From assembly GCA_003254925.1 (NCBI GenBank), contig QANZ01017862.1, positions 51,177 through 115,176 on the forward strand: a DNA stretch of 64,000 nucleotides, given 5' to 3'. Under the pieces are notes generated by a model. It had not been told where the DNA came from, made no database searches, and saw nothing but the letters and a program-made list of their open reading frames with translations. The translations under genes were made by a program, and so were the position numbers. The DNA is from Chamaecrista fasciculata. Its lineage: Eukaryota > Streptophyta > Magnoliopsida > Fabales > Fabaceae. Of this stretch, positions 36,057-48,730 are shown piece after piece (position 1 is the stretch's first letter; the number at the start of each line of letters is the position of its first letter).

Positions 36057-36421
36057 ATTTTAAATGCAAGCAATTATAATTAATAGTATTTGAAATCCAA
36101 TAGAATATGAAATGCAATAATCCAAACAAAACATTAAAAAAAAAAAAAAAAGAAGACAAATTTCCAGCTTTGTACCATCCTGGACTAATCATAACTCATA
36201 AGTCAACCCGATAAACAAAGCCCAATTATACATGTTTCACATAGATAATAATCTGATCAAATTCTAAACAATTTACGAGTCAACGATATATCCAAAACAA
36301 GTGTCCCATACAAGGCAAAACTAAACATAGAGCCCTCTTACAAGGTCTAAAGAAGAATAACTAAAAGAAAACCAGAAATGATAACAAGAAAAGAAAAGAT
36401 ACAAAGAGCTAAACCAAGTGT

Positions 36422-39400
36422 TTAATGAGCAGAGTGGCTTGAAGATGTTTTCTTAAAATCAATCTTATCAACCTTAACCTCTCCATCAATAAGCTCATAT
36501 ACATAGACCACAACACGAAGGCCATCAATGTCCATGAGAACGAAACTTGGGTTGACTTCATAAGTGATGGTGCTGAAAGCACCTGTCGCGGAACCGGGAT
36601 TTATAACCACACCACCCTCGTGTTTGTATGCCGTAAACTGATGAGTGTGACCGGTGACGAGGATGTCTACATCAAGCTGCCTCTGAAGCATTGCTAGCGA
36701 ATCCAAGTCTCCCCATGGAATAACCTTCACAAACAATAAAGAACACATTCATAAGGAAGCTGTATATACTATATAGTCTGGCAGTACACACCATCAGGTT
36801 GTGTTTAGTGCCTAGGAACCTTAATTTGTCAAGCACTTAGGAACCTCTGTATAAAAGATTTGAGCTAGAAATACATAAATTAGAAAAAGCCCTCCATCTA
36901 ATATTTAGAATATATATATATATACATGCCAAACATATCAATTTAATCTTTTTTATATTTTTTATACTCAAACATCTTAGACATATTTCCGGGCGCTTGG
37001 AAGAAGGATTATCTATATACCAAACAACCTTAGTTTCTACTTTGTTGTAAGTTGTAACTGAATTGACAAGAAGTCGATAAAAAAAACTATCATTCATGGG
37101 AAAATGTTTAACGGAAATAAAAAAGTTGCAGCTGGTGAAATGAAGCAAACGGCATAAACTGCCTTTTTTAATACAAATGTGAAACACAGTTAAACTGCCA
37201 AGGCATGATAAGACAACCATTGCTCGTAGGAGCAGCAGTGTAAAACACAATGAGATAATGTCAAGATTAGGTTGAAACTGTCAAGAGGTGCACAGGAATG
37301 GTTTCAGATACTCCCCCAACCCCAAAACTTTGTGTTTGCCTCGAAGGTATAGAATTCACATTATAAAAACCTAAGGTGAGTGCCCTTCTACTGCCACAGG
37401 TGTCCTAAACTGTGATTTTCTGATACCCACATATATCAGAAAAATAAATTCGGGAAATAGTAGCAGAGTCAACAAAATCACACCTGATGACCATGGCACA
37501 GTCCCAGTTTAAATTGACCAATGGTGAGTGTTTTAGTCTCTGGATATTTTGTCTCTTCATCAAATTCACCACGAGCTATATGCAAATCAGGACAAAGAGT
37601 CTTCAAGTAGTCATGAACTTCCTGAACATAGTTGACATAAAAATTAGCTTAGGAATCAAAGAGTAGACTCAACTAATTCACCATTATGGAGACAAAATGC
37701 AATGTTTATCAATATTACTTAATCTCTGCTTTGAGAACCAATTCCCACAATGTACAGCAGAGAACATATAATGGAAATTAAAGTCTGATTACAATTTGAT
37801 CAGCATAACTGAACAGGTAAATCCTACTAAACCAACACACGTCCAAATAAGTTATGATGTAGCATCTACTGAGTTTCGTTATTTTTTTTTTGAAAAAAAA
37901 AATAGCAGGTCAGAAGCCTATTCTTTCATTATAATTTCATTGCAGTTAAAAAAATTCAGATTCTTTCTGAAAAGAACAAGGCGGCTGTGCGATGTATGTT
38001 TTCAAGCTGACACAAGTATCTAATAAAAATAAACAGATAGTAAGAAGCAAATTACTTGTTCCAAACCAGATTGGATATTCTGTAATCTTCAAATTGCATT
38101 TCTCTCTGTAATTCAGTAAATATGCATTGTCCACTAAATCTAACGCTTTATAACATGCCAAGTCTCATTTTGCTTTTGTCCCATGAAGACATAGAAACGA
38201 TGCCATCTTTCAGCCTTTCTGTAAATATTTTCCTTCATCAGAACAAACCTTTTGTCAGCCTCATCTTCTCCATGGCCATAGGTAGGTTCATCTTCACAAG
38301 TGGGGTTGGAACGCAAGCTGAAGCTACAAACGATCTGACTTTGGGACAAATACATTGAGCTTAAGAAGCTTCCCACAAGTGTGTTCACATAAGCCAACCC
38401 CTTATCCTCTATAAACCACCCTTTTTTTTATTCTTCTGCGTTTTCGTCCTGTTCTTCATGTGCTGATTGTACGGTGCCCGTAAAGACTTCATGTTTTTCT
38501 TTGACTAAAGCAGTTCAAGGTTCCACTTTTCTTACCCAAATTGGATTTCTCATTTCATTATTACTGTGGGGAATCATTCAACTTGATTCCCAGCCTTGTC
38601 AGTTCAACAACACAAAAAGAGAAAATGAAAATCTCAGTTGGAGAAGCCTATATCATTTCAGCAAACACTGTTTTCTACTTTTCTGCAATTGGAGAAGATG
38701 AATATCTGACTTAAACAGAAAATACTGTTAGGTAAATTCAGCTTGTCCTCCTTTCTCCAGTCATGTGTTTTGGACAAGAAATGACATGTTGCCAAATGCT
38801 AGTTTCAACAAACAGTCCATATTCACAGCATTGCAGAGAGAAATGCAGAAGGGATTACAGATGATCTTATTTCATTTCAAAATTCAATAGAAAATACTAC
38901 AATTCTTTTAAGTATAAAGATAGTTTAATCTTCCAGGTGCATTGGTTCTTTGAAGCGATATCAAAATCAATGGAAGGTTAACCAAGCAATAACGTTTAAT
39001 CCTTCACAACCAATCCTTATGGCAAACATATATGGAACTGGCGAACTGCGTATAAGTTTTTTCCTTCCTACAATAATTTTGTTGTGTAAAACTTTATATT
39101 GAAAGATTACCTCAAAGATATAAAGAACTGCATATTAGTTTTGCCCTTGTAGAAATCCACAACTAAAGATTATTAAAACTAGTAAAAAACAATTTTGTTC
39201 TCCCATTTGAATGTGATAGAACCTGTTGCTATATTAGTGAAAATGCGGACAAAAGATTGCCTCAAGTACGCAGAAACACCATTACAAGATAGAAAACCTA
39301 ACAAGATAATAACCAAACCACCTTGGCATTCGAGAGGCCAAGTCTCTGACAAAATACCTTACCGATTCCCAGCCCAAAACCCTGTCAAAACCTACTCAAA

Positions 39401-40588
39401 TACCTCACTAGCTGCTGCCACACTCACTCTCACAGCTAGCACACCAAAACCGTTATGCCACATCACCTTGTTGTGGTTCCCTACCCAAAACAGCATCCCC
39501 TACTTGACTATCAGCTTTAATTGGGCCATTAGGCCTTAGCCCATATGATTTAGGACTCTCTTGAGCCCTCTTCCTCTTTCTTTTGTATGTAGGGACCGGT
39601 GGAGGCCCATCAGAATGGTTGCTAGATCAAAGATAGAATGAATGAACATAAATTAGAATGGGACATAAGCAATAGCCAAATAGAAATTGAACTCTTTCTT
39701 GCAATAGAATTTGACTACTATTTATGATAACTACAAAAGTAATTAGGCTCGCACATCCAATGACCTTAGAGAGATGGTCGACCTAGTCTAACGGCACCAA
39801 ATATACTGGTGGGGTTGGAATGCACTAAAATATTATTTTACTTACTATTATTTCAATGATGTTTGTTACTTTGTATTCCATATTTTATATTATTTGTGTT
39901 TAATACATGGTTTTGGATTAAAGACCCCAAAAGGCACAAAGCCAATATTCAAACATGCATATTTTACTTCATTATTATTAATTTTTTTAACATATTTTAT
40001 ATTAATATTATTTGTGTTAATATATGACCAGAAAGTAGGGCCAGACTAGCCAACTCCTGAGGTACCAACAAGCACGCCAGACTAGCTAATCTTCCGTTTA
40101 GCTATCCAAGATTTTCCAATTTTACTAGTTGTTCACCAATAAAAGTGCACCTTATGAGTAACCAATAAGCATAAACGCACTAAAATTTATAAAAGCTAAA
40201 TTTCTAGAAAGTGCTCACGTTTTATTGGGAGTTACCCTTCCCTAATGGACTCATATCCTACATAATTTAGAATCAATTTGCATCATCAAATAATATAAAA
40301 GTAAAGACAATTATATTTCAGTTTCAAATAATTATTGTCAAAAAAGTCAAACTTTCAGGAATGTTTACTACAAAATGGATAATGCTAATAGCAAAGACAT
40401 ACTTTAGACACAAGCAAAAAAAGAAACAAAAATTAAAAAACAAAAGATTGACATACTTTGATACATAAATTTCCAGTGCAAATGATGTGTTGGATCTTTC
40501 CAGGGACAAGCATGGATTTGAACTTTGCAGGCAGATCAGCTGCCCTGTGGGGTATGTGCATATCCCCCAGGGCCAACACCAACACCAT
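36422..40588 (-). CDS. VPS29: VPS29, retromer core subunit (MAG1 in Arabidopsis), 190 aa
   Basis: Family role: retromer subunit on endosomes that recycles vacuolar sorting receptors to the trans-Golgi. Coding exons on the minus strand: 40457-40588 (44 codons), 37484-37621 (46 codons), 36422-36724 (100 codons plus stop). All junctions are GT-AG and in phase, giving 190 residues, the length I recall for plant VPS29. It has the metallophosphoesterase fold motifs GDMHIPHR (8-15), GNLCIK (39-44), CHGHQ (86-90) and [10 protein letters not shown] (110-119). The family is generally held to be catalytically inactive and to use the fold as a docking surface. The exon carrying the ATG seems to start at about 40625; a further untranslated exon near 41.7-41.87 kb is likely but unproven. 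The 2.8 kb second coding intron holds no recognised gene. Confidence 0.95.
36912..36925. repeat. (AT)n microsatellite in the last VPS29 intron
   Basis: Short AT run. Confidence 0.6.
39290..39620 (-). repeat. Possible retroelement tail in VPS29 intron
   Basis: On the minus strand a proline- and lysine-rich frame ([13 protein letters not shown]) is followed by a [19 protein letters not shown] end and a stop. It is coding-like and GC-richer than the intron around it. It may be the end of a retroelement polyprotein; the family is not recognised. Confidence 0.25.
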
Positions 40589-41849
40589 CCTCAACAATCA
40601 AAAACTGAAAGCCCAGATACAGAACCTGCAGAAACATGGCATTGTGCAAAAATCAGAAATAATGAATTATTTATAATGGTGTTTACTCAATGCTATGTAT
40701 ATACATAGTACAGAAATATAAAACAGAATACATAGTACCATGTGTTGTCATCAGTTAAAATGTTGTAAGTTGACCATAATTTTACAAACTAAAATCCATG
40801 ATTTTTCTAGGTGCGACATTTAACTAAGGTTTTAAGAAGAAATACATCTAAAATATAAATTTTCTGACTTACAGCTATCACTCAACTTCTCCCTGTACAT
40901 GTTTTTAAAACCCAAAAAAAAGAAAGGAAAGAAAAGACATGTTCTGATTCCTATCTGTAATTTTCAGTTAATTAGAATTTGCAGTTCCATCATGCTGGTG
41001 CTGGAATGTGTTTTCCATGAAAATGCAAACTTTCTTTATAGTCCCATATTTGGGCATCAATGAGAGAGTAGCCATTAATTATTCTTGTAAATCTATTTTC
41101 TATTTTTCTCAAGCAACACTTGATCCAATTTAGATTGAAAAGGGGAAAGTACAATCATCAAAAGATGAACAAGAGTACCAAATTTGAATGTGCCATATTG
41201 AGTTGACTGGGGTAAAAAGCTATAAAACACAATAGCGAATAAGGAATTATGACCCAGTGATTAAACGATGCAAGTTTTCAAAGCAGTGATCGGAAAATGA
41301 ACAATTTGAGACGATGACAACCATAAATGAAGGCAACAGATCTTAGGCCTCAATCGAAGAACAAAGCAGATGGAAGTTAAAGAGTAAAATTCCACTATTC
41401 AAAGGTCTAAAAGTGGGTAAATCTAGCCCGGATCATAACAAATAATTGCTATCATTTTTAAGGAAATTCAATTACATAGGGCATTTGACATTTGATAGTC
41501 ATAAAACATCCGAAATTCAGAATCCATCTCTTCAAAATCTGAATCGATAACATGGTCCTATGAGTTAACTAGGATTATATAAGCGCTAATTGGGTAATCG
41601 ACAGTAATCGAAACAAAAGCAAATGACTTAGGTAAAAAGAATAATTAGTGTATAAGTAATTTTATAGAAGAAAAACGGGAAATAGAGAAGGTATTGAGAT
41701 GATCGTAGCAAAAGAGAACCTGAGGAAAGCTAAGCTGTAAGACCACGCGCCACCGTGGTGATCGGTGGTCGGCGACGGAAGAGAGTTTGGTGGGACTCGA
41801 GCGAAACAGAAATCGAAAAGGAAGATCAAGAAGGAGGTGTTGAGGTTCA

Positions 41850-42240
41850 TCGATCGACTAAAGAGCATAGTGCAACAAACCCGGACCCGTGGGAGGCTGG
41901 GGTCACTTGTTGAACGGCTGAGTTATTGGTTCAACCGCCTGAGTCAGTTTACTAAAAAATACATATTGATATATTATAATAATTTAAATTTAAAGTAAAA
42001 ATTAAACATAATCATATATCCATCACATATAATAAGTGTCAAATATTTAATTTTTTTCAAATATTTTTCGGGTCAACTGATTTCCGGTTCATCGGTTCCC
42101 GGTTTAACCAGCCCGTTCGAGCGGTTTGACCCGGTTCACCACCGGCTCAACTGCAGGCCGGTATTTTATTTTTTCTGGACTGGACTGGTGTCCGGTTCAT
42201 CGGTTGAACCGGCCGGTCCGGTCCGATTTTTTCTACTATG
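41850..42240. repeat. CCGGTTCA-rich degenerate hairpin repeat
   Basis: Many copies of ccggttca, ttgaaccgg and related words in both directions (for example 42060-42130 and 42190-42225), forming potential hairpins. A familiar kind of plant repeat, upstream of VPS29. Confidence 0.5.
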
Positions 42241-42267
42241 CTCAAGAGTTAACTAATAATAAATTAA

Positions 42268-43076
42268 GGTCAAAGTGCAAATTTGGTCCTATAACTTTAC
42301 TCTAGGTTCCAAATCAGTCCTATATCTTTTTTTTTGTCTCGAATTTGATCCTATATCTTTGTTGTAGGTCCGAAATCAGTCCTATATCTTTTTTTTTCCC
42401 ATTTCTAGTCCCGTATGTTTTGAAAACCTCTCACCGTTAGTCCTCCATCCATTTTAAATTACAATTAGTCCTGAAAACTTCAAGTCCTTTTCACTTTAGT
42501 CCCTAACTTTCAAAATGAAAGTGAAAGAGCATCCTTGAAGATTCTCAAACCTTACATCTTGGTCCCTAATCCATGAATTTTTCATGAAATAGAATAGAAA
42601 TGCAAAAACAGCACAAATTAAAACAAATGATAGAGGGACCAAAACTGAAAACGCAGAAAATTTAAAACCCACCGGAAACCCACCAGAAAATTTAAAATGA
42701 GAAACTCAAGAACTCATCCAAAAACTCTAATCCTCACTGAAATCTCATTCAAATAACCACCATAAAATGCTTTAAAAATTTTTTTTTGAAAATCCAAACT
42801 TTTGAGGAGGGAGGTGATAAAAGAAATGTATGGGATTTCAGAACTTCTTTCTCATAACATTTTCTAAAGATATAAGATTAATTCTGTAATCTGACAAAAA
42901 CATGAGAATAATTCTGCAACTTGACCCAAAGATATGGGACCAAAAGTGCAACATGGGACCAAATTGAGACTTGAGCAAAAAACATGAGACCAAAAGTGAA
43001 AAAAAAAGTTATATGACTAAACTGGGACTTAAACAAAAGTTATGGGAGCAAAAAGTGCATTGTAGACTAAAGTAAA
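42268..43076. mobile_element. Mutator-like MITE (family C), enlarged
   Basis: Left end ggtcaaagtgcaaatttgg. The right end is degraded near 43076. Inverted arms of 'tatatctttt' words surround an unrelated centre (42480-42840) without a clear reading frame. Confidence 0.5.
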
Positions 43077-43454
43077 TCTCATTTTGATCCTTAAACTTTT
43101 TATATTATTTCATTTTAATTCTCCAAAAACGTTGATGCTTGCATAATTTGTCTCAATTCTCAAACCCGTAAAGAAGAGAGTTGAGGTTCAAATACTTAAA
43201 TTGGGGGCCAAATTTCTTTGATAAATTATTATATATTATATATAAAACAAAATATTTAATTAACATTTTTATAAAATATTTTTACAAAAATATTATATAA
43301 ATATAAGAAAAGAATATCAAATGATTTTAACTTGAGTATTTTTATTTTCAATAAATAAATTATTTATTTTTTTGGTAAAAATATTCTTAATATCTTAACA
43401 TATGAAGTCACTGTCAATTATACTTTTACTTTCAGTTGAACCTTTAAATAAAAA

Positions 43455-44514
43455 TGGCCAAAGTTCTATTTTGGTCCTTCAATTATGCTCAATGTTCCAA
43501 ATTGGTCTCTCAGTTATTTTTCATTCCATATTGGTCCCTCAGTTTTCCAAAACTTGACAGAGTTGATCCCTCAAACATTTTTCATCCATTTTTCCATTAA
43601 AAAAAAAAGAGAAAATTGATTTTTAACTCCTAAAAGTTTGAAGTTTTACATTAAGAACATTTTTCTCTATAATAAAACCAAAATGTAAGAAAGACGAAAT
43701 AACGAGATGTTTTACTATAATTTCTCTCCCTATCTCTCTCCCTCTCTCTCCGTCTCTCTCTTAATCTATTAATCTATTAATCTTTTACAATCATCATCTC
43801 CGACGCCTTCTTCGGTTCACCTAACTCCGACAACAAAGCTATAGCAAGATTTTGCACCGAAACCTTAGCCACATCATGTCGAACTCCGATATCAGAAGCC
43901 AACCTTCCCGCGCAGTACATGCAATACCCAACCAAAGCCAAACCGCCAAACCGCCCAAAACCGGTGGTCAAGAACCGAAGCAGAGAAAAAATAACCACAC
44001 TAGTCGCCAACAGATACGACGCCGGTTGCCGATATTTGTTAATTTCGTCTGATTTGGATCTCGATTTCGCACAATTTAACCGTTAATTGAAAAACCTAGG
44101 TCGAAATAATCAAATTAATTGAAGATCCATCGATTAAATTACCTAGGGGAAGCGGAAGCTGGTTCGAGAGAAGGGGAAAGATCAAGGGATGACGGAGATC
44201 GGAAATCAGTGTAGTGGAAGGGAGCGGCGGCAATGGAAGAGAGAGAGAGAAATTGTACTTAAACCCCCCGTTATTTTTTCTTTCTTACATTTTGGTTCTA
44301 TTATAGAGAAAAAGGTCATTTTTACAAAAATTTAAACTTTTAGGAGTTAAAAATCAATTTTGTCCTTTTTTAACGGAAAAATAGATGGAAAACGTTTGAG
44401 AGACCAACTCTGCCAAGTGTTGAAAAACTGAGGGACCAATATGGAATGAAAAATAACTGAGGGACCAATTTAGAACATTGAACATAATTGAGGAACCAAA
44501 ATAGGACTTTGGCC
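43455..44514. mobile_element. Pack-type Mutator-like element with ~230-base inverted repeats
   Basis: Arms 43455-43690 and 44275-44514 are close inverted copies (tggccaaagttctattttgg against its inverse at the right end). The 9-base flanks aaataaaaa (43446-43454 and 44515-44523) match exactly, although the word is simple. The centre (43700-44270) is GC-richer, looks genic and is unlike the arms. Confidence 0.75.
43777..44079 (-). pseudogene. Captured gene fragment inside the pack-type element
   Basis: Open for about 100 codons on the minus strand and ending at a stop at 43777. The middle is hydrophobic (SVVIFSLLRFLTTGFGRFGG, then LALVGYCMYC), followed by a soluble tail with LASDIGVRHDVAKVSVQNLA. 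No in-frame ATG precedes the first part. Upstream (44143-44260) is leader-like sequence ending at a possible splice donor (ctag|gtaatt), so this looks like the 5' part of a nuclear gene, moved with an intron. The donor gene is not recognised. Whether a product is made is unknown. Confidence 0.45.
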
Positions 44515-44666
44515 AAATAAAAAATAAAGAAAATAATTGTAGTTTTGTTTTAGTTTGCTTTGTTTATCTACTTGTAGTTTGATTTTTCTTTCAATATACT
44601 TAGAATAAATTAGTCACTACCTCACTAACTCCCTTGATGCCCAAAATTAGAAGAATAAGACATTAA

Positions 44667-45403
44667 GGGGGCTTTTGGTACACAGATTATTTTTTCAATC
44701 TTGGGAATCACATTCCGAGGAATGTGATTCCCAGGAATAAGATTCCTAAGATTATAAGAATGTCTGTTTGGATGAGTTAAAATAATCCTAGGATTATTTT
44801 GCAATATTCCCATGAATGTTACAATCTTATGTTTGGTTCAACTTTGATATTCCTGGGAATGTTTAATACTTTTACAAATATGCCTTTGACTTTTTATTCT
44901 CAACCAACCAATAGTTTATCAAATGTAGAAATTCTTCAAAAAAATTTATGAGAAAAATACTATATCATAAAGAAATAATTATATCATAATTAAAATTTTT
45001 AAATAACATTAATAGATTCATGAGAAAAATATTATTTCATAACACAATGTCCATAATTCTCAACATAATAAAATTGTCTAAAAAAGTCTCACTCAACAAA
45101 GAGTTGTAAAATGACAAAGATGAAAAGTGACCAGGGTTTGTAGAGAAAGAATTAATTAATTAGATGAAATTTATTAGGAGTAATAAAGTAATTTTGGATA
45201 AGAAAAATAATCCCATGTCATGGGATTAGACTAATCTCACCCCCTAGGGTGGGATTAGAAAATAGCTATTTTAGGAAATTATCCTATTCCTGGGAATACA
45301 ATATTTCTGGGACTAATTTTCCACTCTGCGTACCAAACGCGAGATTACTCTAATCCGGAGCTCATAATCCCAAGACTATTTTTTCAATCCGTGTACCAAA
45401 CGT
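44667..45403. mobile_element. MITE with tttggtacac termini
   Basis: Left end gggggcttttggtacac and right end gtgtaccaaacg are inverted. The interior has paired blocks rich in 'gggaatcacattcc' and 'cctgggaat'. No coding capacity. The target duplication could not be fixed. Confidence 0.6.
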
Positions 45404-46068
45404 TTATTTTGTCAAAGTATTGAAGACCAGGAACTTTAGAGGTCACTGAATCATTGTTGCGTTTTGGCTCTAATGCAACTCTTCCCTTTGTTCGTTTTTG
45501 TGAAGGAACAGATTTGTTTAAAGTTAAAACGAGTTTGATCCTAACTTTCGCATTCTTCTCTATTATTATTATTTTATTTTATGAAACTTTTCTATTATTA
45601 TTATTAAGAAAATGTATTTAGGTTAACTTTAAAGAGAGATAGGCGTTTTTTTTTTGATCGAGATTAAAGAGAGATAGGCTTAAAAGAATGTATATGTTGT
45701 TGGGCCATTGGGCTTGGTGAGTATATGAGTTTCATGTTTTGAAATATTGAATTAAAGTGAAGATGGACTTGAGTTGGACCTCTTTTCTTTTATTCAAACA
45801 AAAAAAAAAGTCTTTTTTATTTTTTATTTTTTCATTTTTCAAAAAATGGATTTATTATTTTTTTTAACCGGATAAAATACAGTATTTACAGTATTGCTTC
45901 AAACTCTTCTATGCTTCAAATAATAATAAAAAAAAATATAAAAGCTTCCTTCATGCATATTAATACGGATGAAAATAGATTAATACGTTCCTTTTTTAAT
46001 ACAAAATAAATTTCAAAGGATTTCATTTTAGGATCTAAGTTTAGAATGTTGAATCTCATGTTTTTTAT
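45404..46068. other. Intergenic stretch
   Basis: T- and A-rich, no recognised coding sequence or repeat. Confidence 0.4.
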
Positions 46069-46372
46069 TGGTTATTTTGGCCGATTGATCTTCCAATATG
46101 CTAGTTTTAACAATTCTAGTTCTTTACATTTTATGCTAGTTTCAACAATTCTCGTTTTTTACATTTCTTCCTAGCTGCTTGGCTTATAGTAAGTATTTGG
46201 TTTATCGCATTAGGTATCAGTACTATAGCTTTCAATTTAAATGGTTTCAATTTCAACCAATCTGTAGTTGATAGTCAAGGTCGGGTAATTAATACCTTGG
46301 CTGATATTATTAACCGAGCTAACCTTGTTATGGAAGTTATGCATGAACGTAATGCTCATAATTTCTCTCTAG
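46069..46372 (+). pseudogene. Nuclear insertion of plastid psbA (D1 protein) fragment
   Basis: Encodes a decayed copy of the D1 C-terminal part: [15 protein letters not shown], then [19 protein letters not shown] and [11 protein letters not shown]. It starts and ends abruptly within the gene. A 35-base tandem duplication (46098-46132 and 46133-46167) shifts the frame. Most differences I can see from the usual psbA sequence are C-to-T or G-to-A, as expected for methylated nuclear DNA. This is plastid DNA moved to the nucleus, not a working gene. Confidence 0.9.
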
Positions 46373-47594
46373 ACCATGCATATGACTTGCACGTGCTTTT
46401 TTCAGTAAAAAACTAACGAAAAAAGAGTTTTGGGTACTAAAATTCTAACGACGAATAGAATATAATACTAAAATGTCACTTTTAAAAGAACAGAGTATAC
46501 CAAGATAGAATCGGTTCATAGCTCAAGATACCAAAGTTTAATTTATCCATATTTTTTTTAATTATCCTCCACAATTTTAAGATTCCTTTCTTGACTCTAC
46601 TTCTTTCTCCTTTTCAAGTTAATCTTGTAATGTTTCCTTTTTTTTGTTTAATTTTTTTTTTTTTTTTATAAAACCGCTTAATCATCACTAAAACAAAGGA
46701 TTACAAGTTAACATGAGAAAAGCAAGGGCAGCACAGCTTACTCCTAATATTACTAGATCCTAGCAACCAAGTCATAAACTTGGAGCACCTACTAAACTTA
46801 ACATCAGCCCCTGCCATAAGTATCTTGATATCATACATAACAGATTGCAACATAATTGCTATAGCATTAGTACAAAACAACTTAACTACATTAGACACAT
46901 TACATAGGCAAATATGAGTAGGACAAGCATTACATAACAGCAGACTCCTTCTAAGAAAGTGCAAGTAAACTAAAACATCACTCCAAAGGTGCCGGTGAAG
47001 AGGTTCCATGCAAACCTGCAGATTACTTGAAGGATTCCACACAGCAAAAAACAGCCAGCTGTTGCTATTGACAGTAAACTTTTGGAATAGTTCATAATCA
47101 GATCCCTACTGTTAAAAGAAAAAGTTGAACCTAGGCTGTGAAATATAGAAAGAAAAATTTTAAAAAGCAAATAGCAAAAAGTAGACAAAAAAAGTGTTTA
47201 ACATATAATTACTTAACTGAAATGAACTGTGTTGCTTGAAAACCTACTCCATAATTTTACTATTTATAATATTTAAACAAAAAAATTACAAACCATTTCC
47301 AATACATATAAATTCCCAAGATTCTACACCTAGGTTAATTATAAATCTATGTGATAGTATATTTTGGAAGCTCATACCTCACCCATATGTAGGGCCTTTG
47401 TGTGTCCCAACGGGTACGCAAATATGCATATAAAGTTTGATATATTTTAAAACTAAACATTATATAAATGATTGTACATAAATATATATTTAATTATAAT
47501 GTATAATTACATAAATGATTAATAAAAAGATCTCATGAAATTATAGATGTTTAATAATTTTTTAAAAATACAATAGATGATAAATTATTGAATA
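46373..47594. other. Stretch with one unassigned minus-strand frame
   Basis: A cysteine-rich open frame of 113 codons at 46701-47042 (minus) resembles no family I know. It is GC-richer than its surroundings and may be a transposon remnant. The rest is AT-rich. Confidence 0.3.
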
Positions 47595-47976
47595 AATTAA
47601 AAAAAAATATTGATTAGTCCAGTTTTCAATATTGAAGATCTGTTTCCTTACCGAGGCACTATTGAGCCTCCCCCATTGCTTTCTGATTATTTTGTAGGTA
47701 CCCCGCCTCTCCAGACTTCCCAGCCTCTTCACGCTCCCACACCCACTCTTCCGGCAGTTCCACCTTCTATTGAAGCAATTGATGCTATTTTGGATGACCA
47801 GATTGTTTTCTCTCCTCATGGTCCTCTGCGTCGCTACCTTGTTCGTTGGAAAGGATTTTCTGACCTGGATGCTACCTGGATCACCGAAGATGACTTTTCC
47901 CGCCTTGATCCTGCCTTGCTGAAGTCCTACACCCACTTTTCCTCTCCTGAGGAGAGTTCTTTTCAGCCGGGGGAAA
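47595..47976 (+). pseudogene. Ty3/Gypsy chromovirus integrase C-terminus with chromodomain
   Basis: Reads ISPVFNIEDLFPYRG, then AILDDQIVFSPHGPLRRYLV and RWKGFSDLDATWITEDDF, the usual order of integrase tail and chromodomain in chromoviruses. The left edge is cut off at AT-rich DNA, so protease, RT, RNase H and most of integrase are missing. A purine-rich tract (ccgggggaaatgatggg) follows, as expected before a 3' LTR. Confidence 0.85.
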
Positions 47977-48300
47977 TGATGGGAAACCTTGGAAGACTTA
48001 TTCTAGGAAAAAGAAGAGAATTATTACTTAGATTTTGTCATTTGACTTATTACTATTTTGTTGTTGGAAGTTGTTAGCTTTTATATTTTTGGGAACTAGC
48101 TTGCTTTTATTGTCTTGAGAATTGTTATGTGACTTTATTATCTTTGACTGAGCTGCACTTATATATGTAGCTCCCCTTTATTTTGAAATCAGACTTGATG
48201 ATTATAGATTGATATTCAGATTTGCTCTCACATCTCCCTCCCTTTCTTTCTCTCCCTCCATTCTTTCTCCCTCATATTCTTGCATTCTTCTAAGTTTTAC
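47977..48300 (+). mobile_element. Probable 3' LTR start of the Gypsy element
   Basis: Begins TGATGGGAAACC right after the polypurine tract. Contains a possible promoter area (tatatatg near 48162). The right end is not defined. Confidence 0.45.
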
Positions 48301-48439
48301 ATCAAATATGGTGCATTATATGCTCCAGGTACGTTCCTTAGGAGAGAAATCATGGGAAGTTTTTTTTGGTAAATCATAGGAAGTTGCTTTATTGTAAGTT
48401 TAAATGAATTTTGGATGTGGGCTTTTTTTTTTTTTTAGA

Positions 48440-48651
48440 TAATAGACATAGGTTTAATATATGGACGCCAGGGAGGGAGTTTCCATTAGGGTTTAGTTTT
48501 AATTGATTTTTGTATTTTTTAAATTGCTTAATTTTGACCAATCAAAAACACCCTCACACACATAATATTAGTATAGATAGATATAAGCCTCTTACCCTGT
48601 GATTTGTAATTCCCACTGATGTGGGACTTGGATGAATAATCCCAACACACT
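48440..48651 (-). repeat. Possible LTR start near the immune receptor stop codon
   Basis: On the minus strand TGTTGGGATTATTCATCC is followed by agtcccacatca, the same combination that opens many plant LTRs. The far end is unknown. Confidence 0.35.
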
Positions 48652-48730
48652 GGAGTTTTGCTGGTAGTTGGCATTAGAAGCAGCTACATCTTCATATTGA
48701 AACAATCAAACAATTGTTTGGAAAACAATC

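Noticed and set aside
38140..38397. 85-codon minus-strand frame in a VPS29 intron
   Set aside because: No recognised motif, no splice sites fitting the VPS29 frame, and the protein is complete without it.
46069..46372. Working photosystem II gene
   Set aside because: Only a fragment, with frame-breaking duplication and nuclear flanks.
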